A stretch of DNA of 64,000 nt, from the NCBI RefSeq assembly GCF_000330705.1, contig NZ_ANAM01000001.1:186001-250000 (forward strand). Direction: 5' to 3'. Under the pieces are notes generated by a model. The model was not told where the DNA came from, did not search any database, and saw only the letters and a list, made by a program, of their open reading frames with translations. The stretch is from Salinicoccus carnicancri Crm. Its GTDB lineage: Bacteria; Bacillota; Bacilli; Staphylococcales; Salinicoccaceae. A program made the position numbers and the translations under genes. Below are positions 53,138 to 62,390 of this stretch, one piece after another (within the stretch, counting starts at the first letter, position 1; each line of letters opens with the position of its first letter).

Positions 53138-54086
53138 CGCGCAAAACCCCGTATTCGACAGGAACTTCTGCAGAATTGATGATGTCAAAGGCTACAGCAT
53201 CTGCCTCTGTCAGTGCCATGCCCTCGATATTCAGCACAAGGCGGTGGCTGATGACAAAAGGAGCAATATATTTGATATCGTCGGGCGTTACATAATGCCT
53301 GCCTCTGATAAGTGCAATCCCTTTGGCGGCCTGCAACAGGGCGATGGTACCGCGTGGCGATACACCGGTGTCGACATGTTCATGGTTCCTGGAACTATGT
53401 ATGATATCGAGTGCATACTCCTGTACCGCATCATTGACTTCAACTGATGACAACCGGCTCTGAAGTTCAATGATTTCATCTTTGGAAAATACAGGCCGGA
53501 CACCATCCAGTGCATTTTGGGCACCATGGGTATCGAGCATCAATTTCTCTTCCTCCCTCGAAGGATATCCGAGGTCTATTTTCATCAGAAAACGGTCCAT
53601 CTGGGCTTCGGGCAGATCGAATGTGCCCTGCCTGGACTCTATCGGATTCTGTGTGGCAAGGACGATGAATGGTTCATCCACCGGGATGCGCACTCCGTCT
53701 ATCGTCACCTGTTTCTCCTCCATCACCTCAAGCAGGGCTGACTGGGTTCTCGGCGTCGCCCTGTTGATTTCATCTGCAAGAAGTATATCGGTATCAACCG
53801 GCCCTTTGCGAAGTTCAAACTCCTGAGTTTTGGGGTTGTATATATTGAGGCCGGTTATATCAGAAGGCAGTATGTCCGGCGTAAACTGGATCCTTGTAAA
53901 GGTTCCTCCTATCGCCCGTGCGACAGATTTTGACAGCATGGTCTTTCCTGTTCCGGGAACGCTTTCAAAAAGGATATGACCTTTCTGAAGCAGGCTCACG
54001 AAGATGAGTTCAATCACTTTCTCCTTGCCGATAATCACTTTGCCCATCTCATCTTTAAAATGACCCAGTTTTTCCTGGATATCCAT
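53127..54086 (-). CDS. MoxR-family AAA+ ATPase
   Basis: Chaperone-like ATPase of 319 residues. Walker A is SVPGTGKTMLSKS (near residue 43), Walker B is DILLADEINRATPRTQSALLEVMEE (near 105), and sensor 1 is VLATQNPIE. FDLPEAQMDRFLMKIDLGYP and the C-terminal lid follow. First gene of a three-gene operon with DUF58 and a DUF4129-like membrane protein. The target complex is unknown. Confidence 0.92.
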   Translation of the reverse strand: MDIQEKLGHFKDEMGKVIIGKEKVIELIFVSLLQKGHILFESVPGTGKTMLSKSVARAIGGTFTRIQFTPDILPSDITGLNIYNPKTQEFELRKGPVDTDILLADEINRATPRTQSALLEVMEEKQVTIDGVRIPVDEPFIVLATQNPIESRQGTFDLPEAQMDRFLMKIDLGYPSREEEKLMLDTHGAQNALDGVRPVFSKDEIIELQSRLSSVEVNDAVQEYALDIIHSSRNHEHVDTGVSPRGTIALLQAAKGIALIRGRHYVTPDDIKYIAPFVISHRLVLNIEGMALTEADAVAFDIINSAEVPVEYGVLRDEV

Positions 54087-54196
54087 AAAACTCCCCCTTT
54101 TCCTTTATTCTAATATTACAGGGGAAAATGTACAATGCTGTGTTGATGAATGAAATAACCATCCGTGGGCAATGGGGTATAAAAGAGAGGTGTGTT

Positions 54197-54295
54197 ATGG
54201 AAAATTACAGGCCTGTCATTCCGGGCGACGGTGCCTGGAGCATCCCGACAGCTGCCAGAATTTCGAATATGCAGTCGTGTTCAGTGAGGCAATAG
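54197..54295 (+). CDS. Possible 32-residue peptide gene
   Basis: A short frame starts MENYRPVIPGDGAWSIPTAA and ends two bases before a hairpin terminator, with GAGAGGTG before the AUG. The ribosome site and terminator argue for expression; the lack of any recognised relative and the small size argue against. It may be the relic of a longer gene. Confidence 0.35.
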   Translation: MENYRPVIPGDGAWSIPTAARISNMQSCSVRQ

Positions 54296-54297
54296 GA

Positions 54298-54330
54298 AAA
54301 TCCCGATGCAGACGCATCGGGATTTCATCT
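54298..54330. terminator. Terminator after the Na/Pi cotransporter gene
   Basis: AAATCCCGATGC / GCATCGGGATTT with an AGAC loop; abuts the stop of the minus-strand cotransporter gene. Confidence 0.88.
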
Positions 54331-55998
54331 TTATTCATAGATTACAGTGTCTTCGGAAAGTTCGTCGTAGTCTTCATCAAGGTTGGTTTCGGAAATGTTA
54401 CGGGCATTATAACCGATCCGCTCGAGGTTGCTGATGAGGTCTACATACAGCAGACCGCCGTCCGTGGAGCATGTTCCCTTGTTCAGGCGTTTGACGTGCT
54501 GTTTTCTGAGCTTGTTCTCAATCTTATAGGATTTCTGGCTGAGTCTGATGACTTCCTCCAGTTCCTGCGGACTGTAGATGTCGAGTGTATCGATGGCCTT
54601 CTTGAATGATTTGTATACATGTTCGTAAAGGTTCTGGAGGCCTTCTTTTGCTTCGTCGGAAATCTCGATCTTTTCTCTGAATTTCTTGTTGTAGGATTCG
54701 GTGTACTCATTGATCTGTATGCTTACCTTGTACAGTATGCGTGTGATTTCAAGCAATGTCGCCTGTCTTTCAATATCTTCATCACTGATGTCATATTTCG
54801 AGGCATCGATGAGATATTTCTTGATGCTGTCCTGCAGTGTATCCACGACATTGATTTTTTCTTTGATCTCTTTATATTTCTTGCTGTCTCCTGATTTGCT
54901 GAAGCTCTGGGAATCATCGAGAATACTGAGCGTCAGGTTTCCAAGGTTTTTAACTTCGGCCTGGGCACCCTGCAATGCAATGCCCGGAGAGCGTTTCAAC
55001 AGCAGTGGATCAAGCTGGTTCGGCTGGAATTCCTCTGAAAAATCCTTGCCTGGAATAAGCTTGGTTACAATCCAGGCGAGCGCGAAGACGAAAGGAAGGT
55101 GTATCAGAGTATTCGTGATGTTGAAGAATCCGTGGCCGAAGGCAATCGTCATCTCAGGATTCAGTTCGAATGCTCCCTGCAGGTAAGTGATAAGTCTTGT
55201 GAACAGGGGAAGGCCGATCAAGAATATTGTGGCGCCAATCACGTTGAAGACCACATGTACAGCAGCAGCCCGCTTGGCTGCGATGGATCCGACAAGTGCT
55301 GCAAGTATAGCTGTGACAGTAGTGCCGATGTTATCCCCCAGGAGGATTGGCAACGCAGCATCGAGCTCTACAAGGTTATTTGCATAGAAGCCCTGCAGTA
55401 TTGCAATGGTTGCACTTGAACTCTGAACGATGACTGTAAGTACAGTTCCTACAGCAATGCCGAGCAGAGGGTTATGGGAAACATCCAGCATCAGATTTGA
55501 GAATGATTCCAGGTCTGCGAGAGGTTTTACCCCGTCGCCCATCAACTCAAGTCCATAGAAGAGAGCACCAAAACCGAACAGGACCCTTCCGAGATTATTT
55601 GCCTGCGGTCTGCTGCCCAGGAAGAAAATCATGAATGCCCCAAGGGCAAGAATAGGGAGTGAATAGGCACCGATATCAAGACCGATGATGAAAGCCGTGA
55701 CAGTAGTGCCGATGTTGGCTCCCATTATGACTCCAATGGATTGTCTGAGGGTCATAAAACCGGCGGAGACAAGCCCGATGGTAATGGCAGTCGTACCTGA
55801 ACTGCTCTGTATCAGTATAGTAACAATGATTCCTGCAAGAACCCCCAGCAATGGATTGGAAGTCATCCGGTTCAGGATTTCTCTGAGGCGGTCGCCGGCA
55901 GCTGCCTGGAGTCCGTCACCCATCATTTTAAGTCCATAAAGAAAAATACCTAGCCCGCCTAAAAATAGGAAGATGACCTCCATCGGACTGAGTTCCAT
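54331..55998 (-). CDS. Na/Pi cotransporter family protein with PhoU-like tail
   Basis: A 555-residue protein of the NptA/YjbB family. The N-terminal two thirds contain two inverted repeats with the signature QSSS (TILIQSSSGTTAITIGL near residue 62, TVIVQSSSATIAIL near 190) and GANIGTTVT / GDNIGTTVT. The last third (about residue 340 on) is helical and PhoU-like. It should move phosphate, or sense it, at the membrane. A PhoP-box-like repeat lies in the divergent gap, though on the other strand. Confidence 0.9.
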   Translation of the reverse strand: MELSPMEVIFLFLGGLGIFLYGLKMMGDGLQAAAGDRLREILNRMTSNPLLGVLAGIIVTILIQSSSGTTAITIGLVSAGFMTLRQSIGVIMGANIGTTVTAFIIGLDIGAYSLPILALGAFMIFFLGSRPQANNLGRVLFGFGALFYGLELMGDGVKPLADLESFSNLMLDVSHNPLLGIAVGTVLTVIVQSSSATIAILQGFYANNLVELDAALPILLGDNIGTTVTAILAALVGSIAAKRAAAVHVVFNVIGATIFLIGLPLFTRLITYLQGAFELNPEMTIAFGHGFFNITNTLIHLPFVFALAWIVTKLIPGKDFSEEFQPNQLDPLLLKRSPGIALQGAQAEVKNLGNLTLSILDDSQSFSKSGDSKKYKEIKEKINVVDTLQDSIKKYLIDASKYDISDEDIERQATLLEITRILYKVSIQINEYTESYNKKFREKIEISDEAKEGLQNLYEHVYKSFKKAIDTLDIYSPQELEEVIRLSQKSYKIENKLRKQHVKRLNKGTCSTDGGLLYVDLISNLERIGYNARNISETNLDEDYDELSEDTVIYE

Positions 55999-56338
55999 AA
56001 ATATTCCCCCAATTAGGCACCTTGGCGCCTTTACGTTAATTTAATTGATTTTACTTGAAATTTACATGCGATGTTACGGTTTTCATTATAGGACGGAATA
56101 TAATAAAATGCATTAAAATAAATAATTTAACCCGGGTTAAATTCTTACATTTGCAATAATATGGCTTTTGATGAAATTTTAAAAATTTTTTAACAGACCC
56201 TTAACAATATGACATGGGCTGCCATTCTGGTATGCAGGTGAATATATTGAATTATGTAAAAGTTCAGTCGACATACGGGGGCTGGTGTGAGACACTGGTA
56301 TTTAACCCAAAACAACTGCGAACAGGAGGAAATCGGCT
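55999..56338. promoter_or_regulatory. Divergent regulatory region with palindrome and PhoP-like repeat
   Basis: A 20-bp perfect palindrome (AATTTAACCC and its complement) lies at 56124-56143. TTAACA occurs twice 11 bp apart (56190-56195, 56201-56206) followed by ATATGACA, the pattern of PhoP boxes in Bacillus. Both neighbours are phosphate-related (a Na/Pi cotransporter and a HAD hydrolase). No gene lies in these 340 bases. Confidence 0.45.
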
Positions 56339-57448
56339 GTGACTGTGGTACTATTCGATGTTGACGGGGTGTTTCTCAGTGAGGAAAGATGCTTTGATGT
56401 GTCTGCCCTCGCAGTGCACGAAATGCTGTACAGCCCCAGATACTTAAATTTGAAGAAGGAAAAGTTCAAGATTGATTATACAGATGAGGAGATAGACGAC
56501 ATACGGGCATCTGTTTTCAGCAATGACGAAGTGCTTGAAAGGTTCAAGAAAATGGGGCTCAATTCCAATTGGGATATGCTGTTTGTTACCTTTTCCGTCC
56601 TCTATATAAATCTGATCAGGCATTCCGGTATCAACGTGGATAATGTGGACATTTCCGATATCTACACAGTCGGCGAGATGCTGGCTGATGTGGATGTGGA
56701 TTACAGCCATGTTGTGGATTTCCTGAAAGAAGGGGACTATACGAAAGATACGATCTATACGGAACTGATTGAATATGCCCGTCGCAGAATCGGACTTTCA
56801 GATCCTGGAATATTCGATATGCACGGCCCGGTATGGACGACCGGGCAATACAAGTACCAGGAATGGTACCTTGGGAGCACTGATGTCAAAACGTCGACCG
56901 GTATGGAGGCTGAAGAGGAAGGAAAGAAAGGTTTCATCAATGATGAGGAATGGATCCGCCCCCCCGGGGAAATCAAAGCCATGCTGAAACGGCTCATTGA
57001 ATCAGGTGTGGAGATCGGAGTGGCCACCGGCAGGCCGAGACAGGAAACACTGATTCCTTTCCATCAGCAGAGTTTCATGGATGTTTTCAGGAACAACAGA
57101 GTCTCCACGGCATCGGAGGTCCTTGCAGCCGAAGGAGTGGAAGGTGTTGATGTCTCCCTTGCAAAACCGCATCCCTACAGTTATCTGTGGAGTCTTTACG
57201 GCCATGATGAAACGCATTTTGAAGACGCGGTCAATAAACGTAACGTATCAGGAGAAAAAATTTTCATCATCGGCGATTCCATTGCTGACTTCTACTGCGC
57301 TGATGCAGTCGGTGCGGATTTCATCGCTACTCTGACGGGACTGACCGGCCGGGAAATCATACCGGACTTCGAAGCCCTTGGGGTGACAGACATGGTAGAG
57401 TCCGTTTTGGAAACCGAAGAAATCATATTAAAAAACCATCACAAATGA
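56339..57448 (+). CDS. HAD-superfamily hydrolase, large
   Basis: A 369-residue HAD protein. Motif I is VVLFDVDGVFLSEE at the very start, motif II is IGVATGRPRQE (near residue 225), the Lys is in VSLAKPHPYSYLW, and motif IV is FIIGDSIADFYCADAVGAD (near 310). A long helical cap (residues about 15-210) is larger than in common phosphatases. Substrate unknown. A GUG start with AGGAGGA upstream. Divergent from the phosphate carrier. Confidence 0.85.
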   Translation: MTVVLFDVDGVFLSEERCFDVSALAVHEMLYSPRYLNLKKEKFKIDYTDEEIDDIRASVFSNDEVLERFKKMGLNSNWDMLFVTFSVLYINLIRHSGINVDNVDISDIYTVGEMLADVDVDYSHVVDFLKEGDYTKDTIYTELIEYARRRIGLSDPGIFDMHGPVWTTGQYKYQEWYLGSTDVKTSTGMEAEEEGKKGFINDEEWIRPPGEIKAMLKRLIESGVEIGVATGRPRQETLIPFHQQSFMDVFRNNRVSTASEVLAAEGVEGVDVSLAKPHPYSYLWSLYGHDETHFEDAVNKRNVSGEKIFIIGDSIADFYCADAVGADFIATLTGLTGREIIPDFEALGVTDMVESVLETEEIILKNHHK

Positions 57449-57463
57449 TTGTGATGGTTTTTT
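57429..57463. terminator. Bidirectional terminator
   Basis: AAAAAACCATCAC / GTGATGGTTTTTT, between the HAD gene and serA. Confidence 0.93.
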
Positions 57464-57468
57464 GCTGT

Positions 57469-59061
57469 TTACGAAAGGTCGACCTGCTTCAGGCCGTTAA
57501 AACCTTTGATTTTGCTCAGTTCCTCCATTGCTTCATCGTTCACGGCCTGGTCAAGTGAGAGGGAAAGGAGTGCATTTCCCCCTTCGTCGTGCCTGCCGAG
57601 CTGCATGCTCGCAATGTTGACTCTGTGGGTGCCGAGTGTGATGCCCATCTCCCCGATGATACCCGGTCGGTCCTGATGGTCTATGAACAGGAGGTGTTTC
57701 GTCGGTTTGATATCCACCTGGAACTCATTGATCTTGACTATGCGTTCGCCGTAGCCGTTAAGCACACTTGCGCCGAGGACAAGTGTCTCTTCATCATTGA
57801 TCAGTTCAGCCTCCAGATAGTTGCTGTATCCGTGGGCCTTTCCCTTCTTTTCAACTTTATAGACGACATCCTGTTCCTGGAGCAGGTAGAGTGCGTTGAT
57901 GATATTGACGTTCTCCCCGAGGTGGGGTTTGAGCATGCTGGAGACGAATGAGCGTGTCAGCATGCTCGTATCATCGATTGCAAGCTCCCCGTGGTATTTA
58001 AGCTTGATTTCGGAAGGGGGACGGTTCATCAGCTGGATGCCGACTTCCCCCATGTGGCTTGAAATGTTGATATACGGCTTGAGTTCTTTATTGATATTCT
58101 CGCTGATGCGCGGAGCGTTGACGGCATGGACAATTGTGTTGTTTTCAAGGATATCGATTATTTCCCGGGAAACACTGATGGCGACTTTCTCCTGTGCTTC
58201 CACTGTGGAGGCGCCGAGGTGTGGCGTGACCACCACGTTTGGATGATTCAGCAGTTTCATGTCTGTGGGAGGCTCCTCCTCGAAGACATCAAGGGCAGCT
58301 CCGTCCGCCCTGCCCCCGTCCAGTGCTTTGAGCAGTGCATCTTCGTCGATAATCCCCCCGCGGGCAACATTGACGATTTTCAAGCCCGGTTTCGTCTTGC
58401 CGAAGAAGTCTTCACCCACAATCCCTTTTGTCTGGGGGGTGAGAGGAGTGTGGACGGTGAGGAAATCCGCCCGGGCGGCAATTTCATCGACTTCCATCTT
58501 TTCGATTTCTGCTTCCTGTGCTTTATCGTCCGACAGATAAGGGTCGAAGGCGATGATTCTCATACCGAAACTCTGCGCACGTTTGGCCACACCCAATCCG
58601 ATTTTCCCGACGCCGATGATGCCGAGCGTCTTGCCGTACATTTCCGTTCCCTTGTGCCCTTTTCTGTTCCATGTACCTTCTGAAAGTTCTTTGTGTGCAG
58701 CGGGGATGTCCCGTGTGAGTGACAGCATCATGGCCATCGTATGTTCAGTCGCACTGATCGTATTGCCGTCAGGTGCATTTATGACTATGACACCATGCTT
58801 CGTTGCAGCATCGATATCGATGTTGTCCACACCGACACCGGCACGTGCGATGACTTTGAGCTGTCTCGCATATCGGATGATTTCTTCAGTTACGGTCGTC
58901 TGGCTCCTGACGATCAGTGCATGGTATTCGTGGACCGTTTCCAGAATCTCCTCTTCACTGAGCCCGGTGTTTACATCCACATCATAATTGGGATGGTCGA
59001 GGAGTTCCTTGATGCCGTCTTCGCTTACAGGGTCGAGCACGAGTATTCTATAGTTCTCCAT
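57469..59061 (-). CDS. serA: D-3-phosphoglycerate dehydrogenase
   Basis: First step of serine synthesis. 530 residues, the long form: substrate- and NAD-binding domains (GKTLGIIGVGKIGLGVAKRA near residue 145; catalytic His in VVTPHLGASTVEAQ near 280), an intervening domain, and a C-terminal ACT domain (LLFIDHQDRPGIIGEMG) for serine feedback. The AUG at 59061 has AGGAGGCG upstream. It overlaps the end of the aminotransferase gene by 14 bases. Confidence 0.95.
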   Translation of the reverse strand: MENYRILVLDPVSEDGIKELLDHPNYDVDVNTGLSEEEILETVHEYHALIVRSQTTVTEEIIRYARQLKVIARAGVGVDNIDIDAATKHGVIVINAPDGNTISATEHTMAMMLSLTRDIPAAHKELSEGTWNRKGHKGTEMYGKTLGIIGVGKIGLGVAKRAQSFGMRIIAFDPYLSDDKAQEAEIEKMEVDEIAARADFLTVHTPLTPQTKGIVGEDFFGKTKPGLKIVNVARGGIIDEDALLKALDGGRADGAALDVFEEEPPTDMKLLNHPNVVVTPHLGASTVEAQEKVAISVSREIIDILENNTIVHAVNAPRISENINKELKPYINISSHMGEVGIQLMNRPPSEIKLKYHGELAIDDTSMLTRSFVSSMLKPHLGENVNIINALYLLQEQDVVYKVEKKGKAHGYSNYLEAELINDEETLVLGASVLNGYGERIVKINEFQVDIKPTKHLLFIDHQDRPGIIGEMGITLGTHRVNIASMQLGRHDEGGNALLSLSLDQAVNDEAMEELSKIKGFNGLKQVDLS

Positions 59062-60196
59062 AATACGCCTCCTGTGCGGCAGCGACTGCTCTGCCATAGT
59101 AATTTTCATTTCTGTAATCAGTGAGTATCGCTTCGATTGCGGTGAGCACCCTGATCATATCGTGGGGGAACATATAACCCATGTGCCCGATGCGGAGTAT
59201 TTTGCCTTTGAGATCCTTCTGCCCACCTGCGATCGTGATCTGATGCTCACTTTTAAGCTTATTCTTGATCACTTTCAGCTCATCTTCACTCGATTGGAAA
59301 GCAGTGACGGTCGGCGAGGCATGTTCATCGGCCACCAGCATAGTGAGGTCCAGTGCCCTGAGCCCGGCCCGGAGCATATCCCGCATATTTCTGTGGCGTT
59401 CAAATACATTTTCGATGCCTTCCTCTCGATAAGTTTCCAGCACCTTCTCAAGCCCCTGGATCAGGGAGACTGCAGGTGTGAATGGTGTGGAGTGCTCCTC
59501 CAGGGCTTTGAAATACCGGTTGATATCGAGATAGAAACGTGGCAGGTCGTTGTCCGACGCCTTCTGCCTCGCTGTATCATTCATCGCAACAAATGCGAGT
59601 CCCGGCGGAAGCATCAGTGCTTTCTGGCTGCCTGTTACAAGACAATCGATATTATCCTGCTCCATGTCGAATGTCATACCTCCGACGATGCTTACCCCGT
59701 CGACGATGAACAGCGTTTCGCTGCTGTAGGATTTAACGGCTTCACCGAGTTCATTGAGCGGATGGATTACCGCTGTCGAGGTTTCACATGACTGTGAAAA
59801 TACTGCTTTGACATTTTCTTTTGTGTCCAGAAATTCTTTGAATCTTCCTGGATCTGCCGCTTGGCCCCATTCGACATCGTACACATGGACCTCGAAAGGA
59901 TATGTTTTTGCAATATTCCTGAAGCGGTCGCCGAATGAACCACTCACTATGATGACAATGGATTCGTCCGGCCTGACGAGGTTCACCATCGCAGTTTCAA
60001 GTGCACTTGTACCGCTTGAAGAAAGGATGGCAACAGGGTTTTTTGTGCCGAGTATCGCTTTCAATCCGGGCTGGATATTTTCCATCAGCTTATTGAAGTC
60101 GTTTGAACGGTGGCCGATCATGCCTTCGGCCATACGGCTTGAAACCTCGGGGGGGATGGGTGTAGGACCAGGTGTAAGCAACAATTTTTGTTCCAT
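59048..60196 (-). CDS. Class V aminotransferase (alanine-glyoxylate / serine-pyruvate type)
   Basis: PLP enzyme of 382 residues. LLTPGPTPIPPEV is the family start, SSSGTSALETAM binds the PLP phosphate, DGVSIVGGMTFDM has the Asp, and the PLP Lys is in TGSQKALMLPPGLAF (near residue 190). Overlap with serA suggests it acts as the transaminase of the serine route, replacing SerC, a view held for staphylococcal relatives; this is inference. GGAGGAAG precedes the AUG at 60196. Confidence 0.88.
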   Translation of the reverse strand: MEQKLLLTPGPTPIPPEVSSRMAEGMIGHRSNDFNKLMENIQPGLKAILGTKNPVAILSSSGTSALETAMVNLVRPDESIVIIVSGSFGDRFRNIAKTYPFEVHVYDVEWGQAADPGRFKEFLDTKENVKAVFSQSCETSTAVIHPLNELGEAVKSYSSETLFIVDGVSIVGGMTFDMEQDNIDCLVTGSQKALMLPPGLAFVAMNDTARQKASDNDLPRFYLDINRYFKALEEHSTPFTPAVSLIQGLEKVLETYREEGIENVFERHRNMRDMLRAGLRALDLTMLVADEHASPTVTAFQSSEDELKVIKNKLKSEHQITIAGGQKDLKGKILRIGHMGYMFPHDMIRVLTAIEAILTDYRNENYYGRAVAAAQEAYYGEL

Positions 60197-60313
60197 GAAA
60201 TCTTCCTCCATTAAATAGATGATAACAATGATAACAAAGTTTTCTGTATTTTCCATCAATATATGGATGAGACGGCTTCAAATGTGTAAATTTACAAATA
60301 AATGCGTTTTCAT

Positions 60314-61375
60314 TCAATTGTCCTTGCCGTCTTTCAGAATCTCATCCACGAGGCTGTGCGCCTCCTGATACTGATCCCTGTAGGAGTCCCCGCCTAATGT
60401 ATGGGTAACATCATTCAGTCCCTGAAGTTCCAGTTCTTCCAGAATCATCTGGTGCATGGCTGCGGAATATTCGCTCATGTCATTCTCCCGGGGCGGCATC
60501 ACAAGGATGAGGGACCAGTTCTGCAGGTCTATGAAGTAGTCGAATACCGCCTTCAACTGATGGAATTCATGCCCCACAGCGTGCATCTTCATATAGATTT
60601 TCGTCATCATCACATCAGTATCCGCAAAGAACACTTTCCGTGTCCCCGGAGAGTGAATGTTCCTTTTATTATTCTCGAACTGTCCGATGCCCACTGCGTG
60701 AAGATCCTTCACATCCAGTTCGTCGGCGGCGACATGCTGCGCAGCGCGGTATTCCTTTGCATATTCTGTGGAATAGCTGGTGGAATATCTGCGGGCAAGG
60801 TCCTGGACCAGTGATGATTTTCCTGTAGCCGGGGCGCCCAGTACAAGGACATTCTGAACGAAAAATCGTCTGAACGGCCGGGTAACATAATCCCAGTTCA
60901 GTATGGGCTCTTCCCGTATGCTTGTCCCGCTGATGCCCAGGATCTTACGGTCCACCATTGTGATACGCGTATCTATTCCGCTCCATTTCTCATCAAAGAA
61001 ATTACTGAGAGGATCGACATATTCTTCCTCGCCTACATAATAGGTCATTTTCCCGACCTTGAAATCCAGTCCATCGAACCCCTGCCCAATCTTCTCTGCA
61101 AGCATTTCCAGCCATGGCTTCCAGCCGTGGGGATATCTCGGGATATCCGTTTCATCCAGTTTGATGACCGACACGTTTTCATCATTTCGCAGCAGCTGAC
61201 GCATCGCCTTCACCCTGTTATCCAGTGACATTCCGTATGTATTGCCGCGGTCTCCTTCATATCCGCTGACGATGACGAGTGCATGCCTGTTTTCACGTTT
61301 GGCACGCACGATCTGTTCAAAATGTCCGACATGGCACGGGGCGAATGTTCCAAAATATATACCAAGGTCTCTCAT
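60314..61375 (-). CDS. nadR: NadR-type bifunctional NMN adenylyltransferase / ribosylnicotinamide kinase
   Basis: A 353-residue protein with two enzyme domains. The N-terminal nucleotidyltransferase has GIYFGTFAPCHVGHFEQI and GISGTSIREEP. The C-terminal kinase has a P-loop GAPATGKSSLVQDL near residue 175 and a DTDVMMTKIY-type Asp. The HTH domain of enterobacterial NadR is absent, so it is not a repressor here. It would salvage nicotinamide riboside to NAD. The AUG at 61375 has GGGAGATG upstream. Confidence 0.9.
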   Translation of the reverse strand: MRDLGIYFGTFAPCHVGHFEQIVRAKRENRHALVIVSGYEGDRGNTYGMSLDNRVKAMRQLLRNDENVSVIKLDETDIPRYPHGWKPWLEMLAEKIGQGFDGLDFKVGKMTYYVGEEEYVDPLSNFFDEKWSGIDTRITMVDRKILGISGTSIREEPILNWDYVTRPFRRFFVQNVLVLGAPATGKSSLVQDLARRYSTSYSTEYAKEYRAAQHVAADELDVKDLHAVGIGQFENNKRNIHSPGTRKVFFADTDVMMTKIYMKMHAVGHEFHQLKAVFDYFIDLQNWSLILVMPPRENDMSEYSAAMHQMILEELELQGLNDVTHTLGGDSYRDQYQEAHSLVDEILKDGKDN

Positions 61376-61530
61376 ATCAGCATCTCCCATCGATTGATCT
61401 GTTAGACTAGTTATAACAATATGAAAACGTATTATCAAACCGGTGCACTTTCTGGAGTACGATGAAAAATGAAAATTATGCTACAATCGTATGGTAATAA
61501 ACTACGTAAAAATGGAAGGTAAATTAAAAC

Positions 61531-62373
61531 ATGTTGAAATGGGTAAATATATTTAAAGGTTTTCTGATGGGGATATGCGAGCTCATCCCGGGTGTGAGCA
61601 GCGGTACGATGGCGCTTCTGCTCGGCATCTATGACCAGTTCCTTGGGGCAATCAGCAGAATTGTCTCCAGACACTGGAAAAAGGCTGTCCTATTTCTGCT
61701 TCCTCTCGTCATCGGCATGGGCCTGGCGATAGTGACAATGTCATCGCTTATCGATTATCTGCTCAGAAACCACACGATGGCAGTGCATTGGTTCTTCATC
61801 GGACTGATCCTGGGTGTGGTGCCGATGATGCTCAGAATAGCCAATTATAAAGTGGAATTCAGATGGCCGCATTATATGCTTGTCGCCATTGTTGTGGCCG
61901 GACTCTTCATAATGGGGATGCTGCGGGCGGAAGAGATGCCGGCAGAGGGGGTACCGGTTACAGCGCCGCTCCTCATCAAACTGTTCTTCAGCGGAATGCT
62001 GGCTTCAGCAACGATGCTGCTGCCGGGGATTTCAGGCTCGCTTGTCCTCCTGCTTCTCGGTTCGTATTCCATCATCATCTACTCACTGAGTGAGCTGACA
62101 TCTCTGAATCTCGCTGTGCTTCCCATGCTGATTGCTGCAGGGCTTGGAATTCTTTCGGGACTGCTCGTGGCGAGCCGGATCATCCAGTATATGCTGCGCC
62201 ATTACACATATCTGACATATGCGGCGATACTCGGTCTGGTCCTTGGATCCGTCTTTGCAATCTATCCGGGACTGCCCGCGACACCGCTGACCTGGCTGAC
62301 TACGATCGCCGTATTCATCGCAGGTCTCATGATAAGCTATTACATGGGTAAGGAGAACGAAGACACTATTTAA
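61531..62373 (+). CDS. popT: DUF368 membrane protein (PopT-type undecaprenyl phosphate flippase)
   Basis: Membrane protein of 280 residues with about eight helices. FLMGICELIPGVSSGTMALLLGIYD at the start and the inverted second copy ATMLLPGISGSLVLLLLGSY are the DUF368 signatures. DUF368 proteins (PopT) were shown to return undecaprenyl phosphate across the membrane for cell-wall synthesis; alkaline or saline conditions favour them. An IRG-like GTPase gene follows 17 bases later in the same operon. Confidence 0.9.
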   Translation: MLKWVNIFKGFLMGICELIPGVSSGTMALLLGIYDQFLGAISRIVSRHWKKAVLFLLPLVIGMGLAIVTMSSLIDYLLRNHTMAVHWFFIGLILGVVPMMLRIANYKVEFRWPHYMLVAIVVAGLFIMGMLRAEEMPAEGVPVTAPLLIKLFFSGMLASATMLLPGISGSLVLLLLGSYSIIIYSLSELTSLNLAVLPMLIAAGLGILSGLLVASRIIQYMLRHYTYLTYAAILGLVLGSVFAIYPGLPATPLTWLTTIAVFIAGLMISYYMGKENEDTI

Positions 62374-62390
62374 CTAGAGAGGTGAGTATT

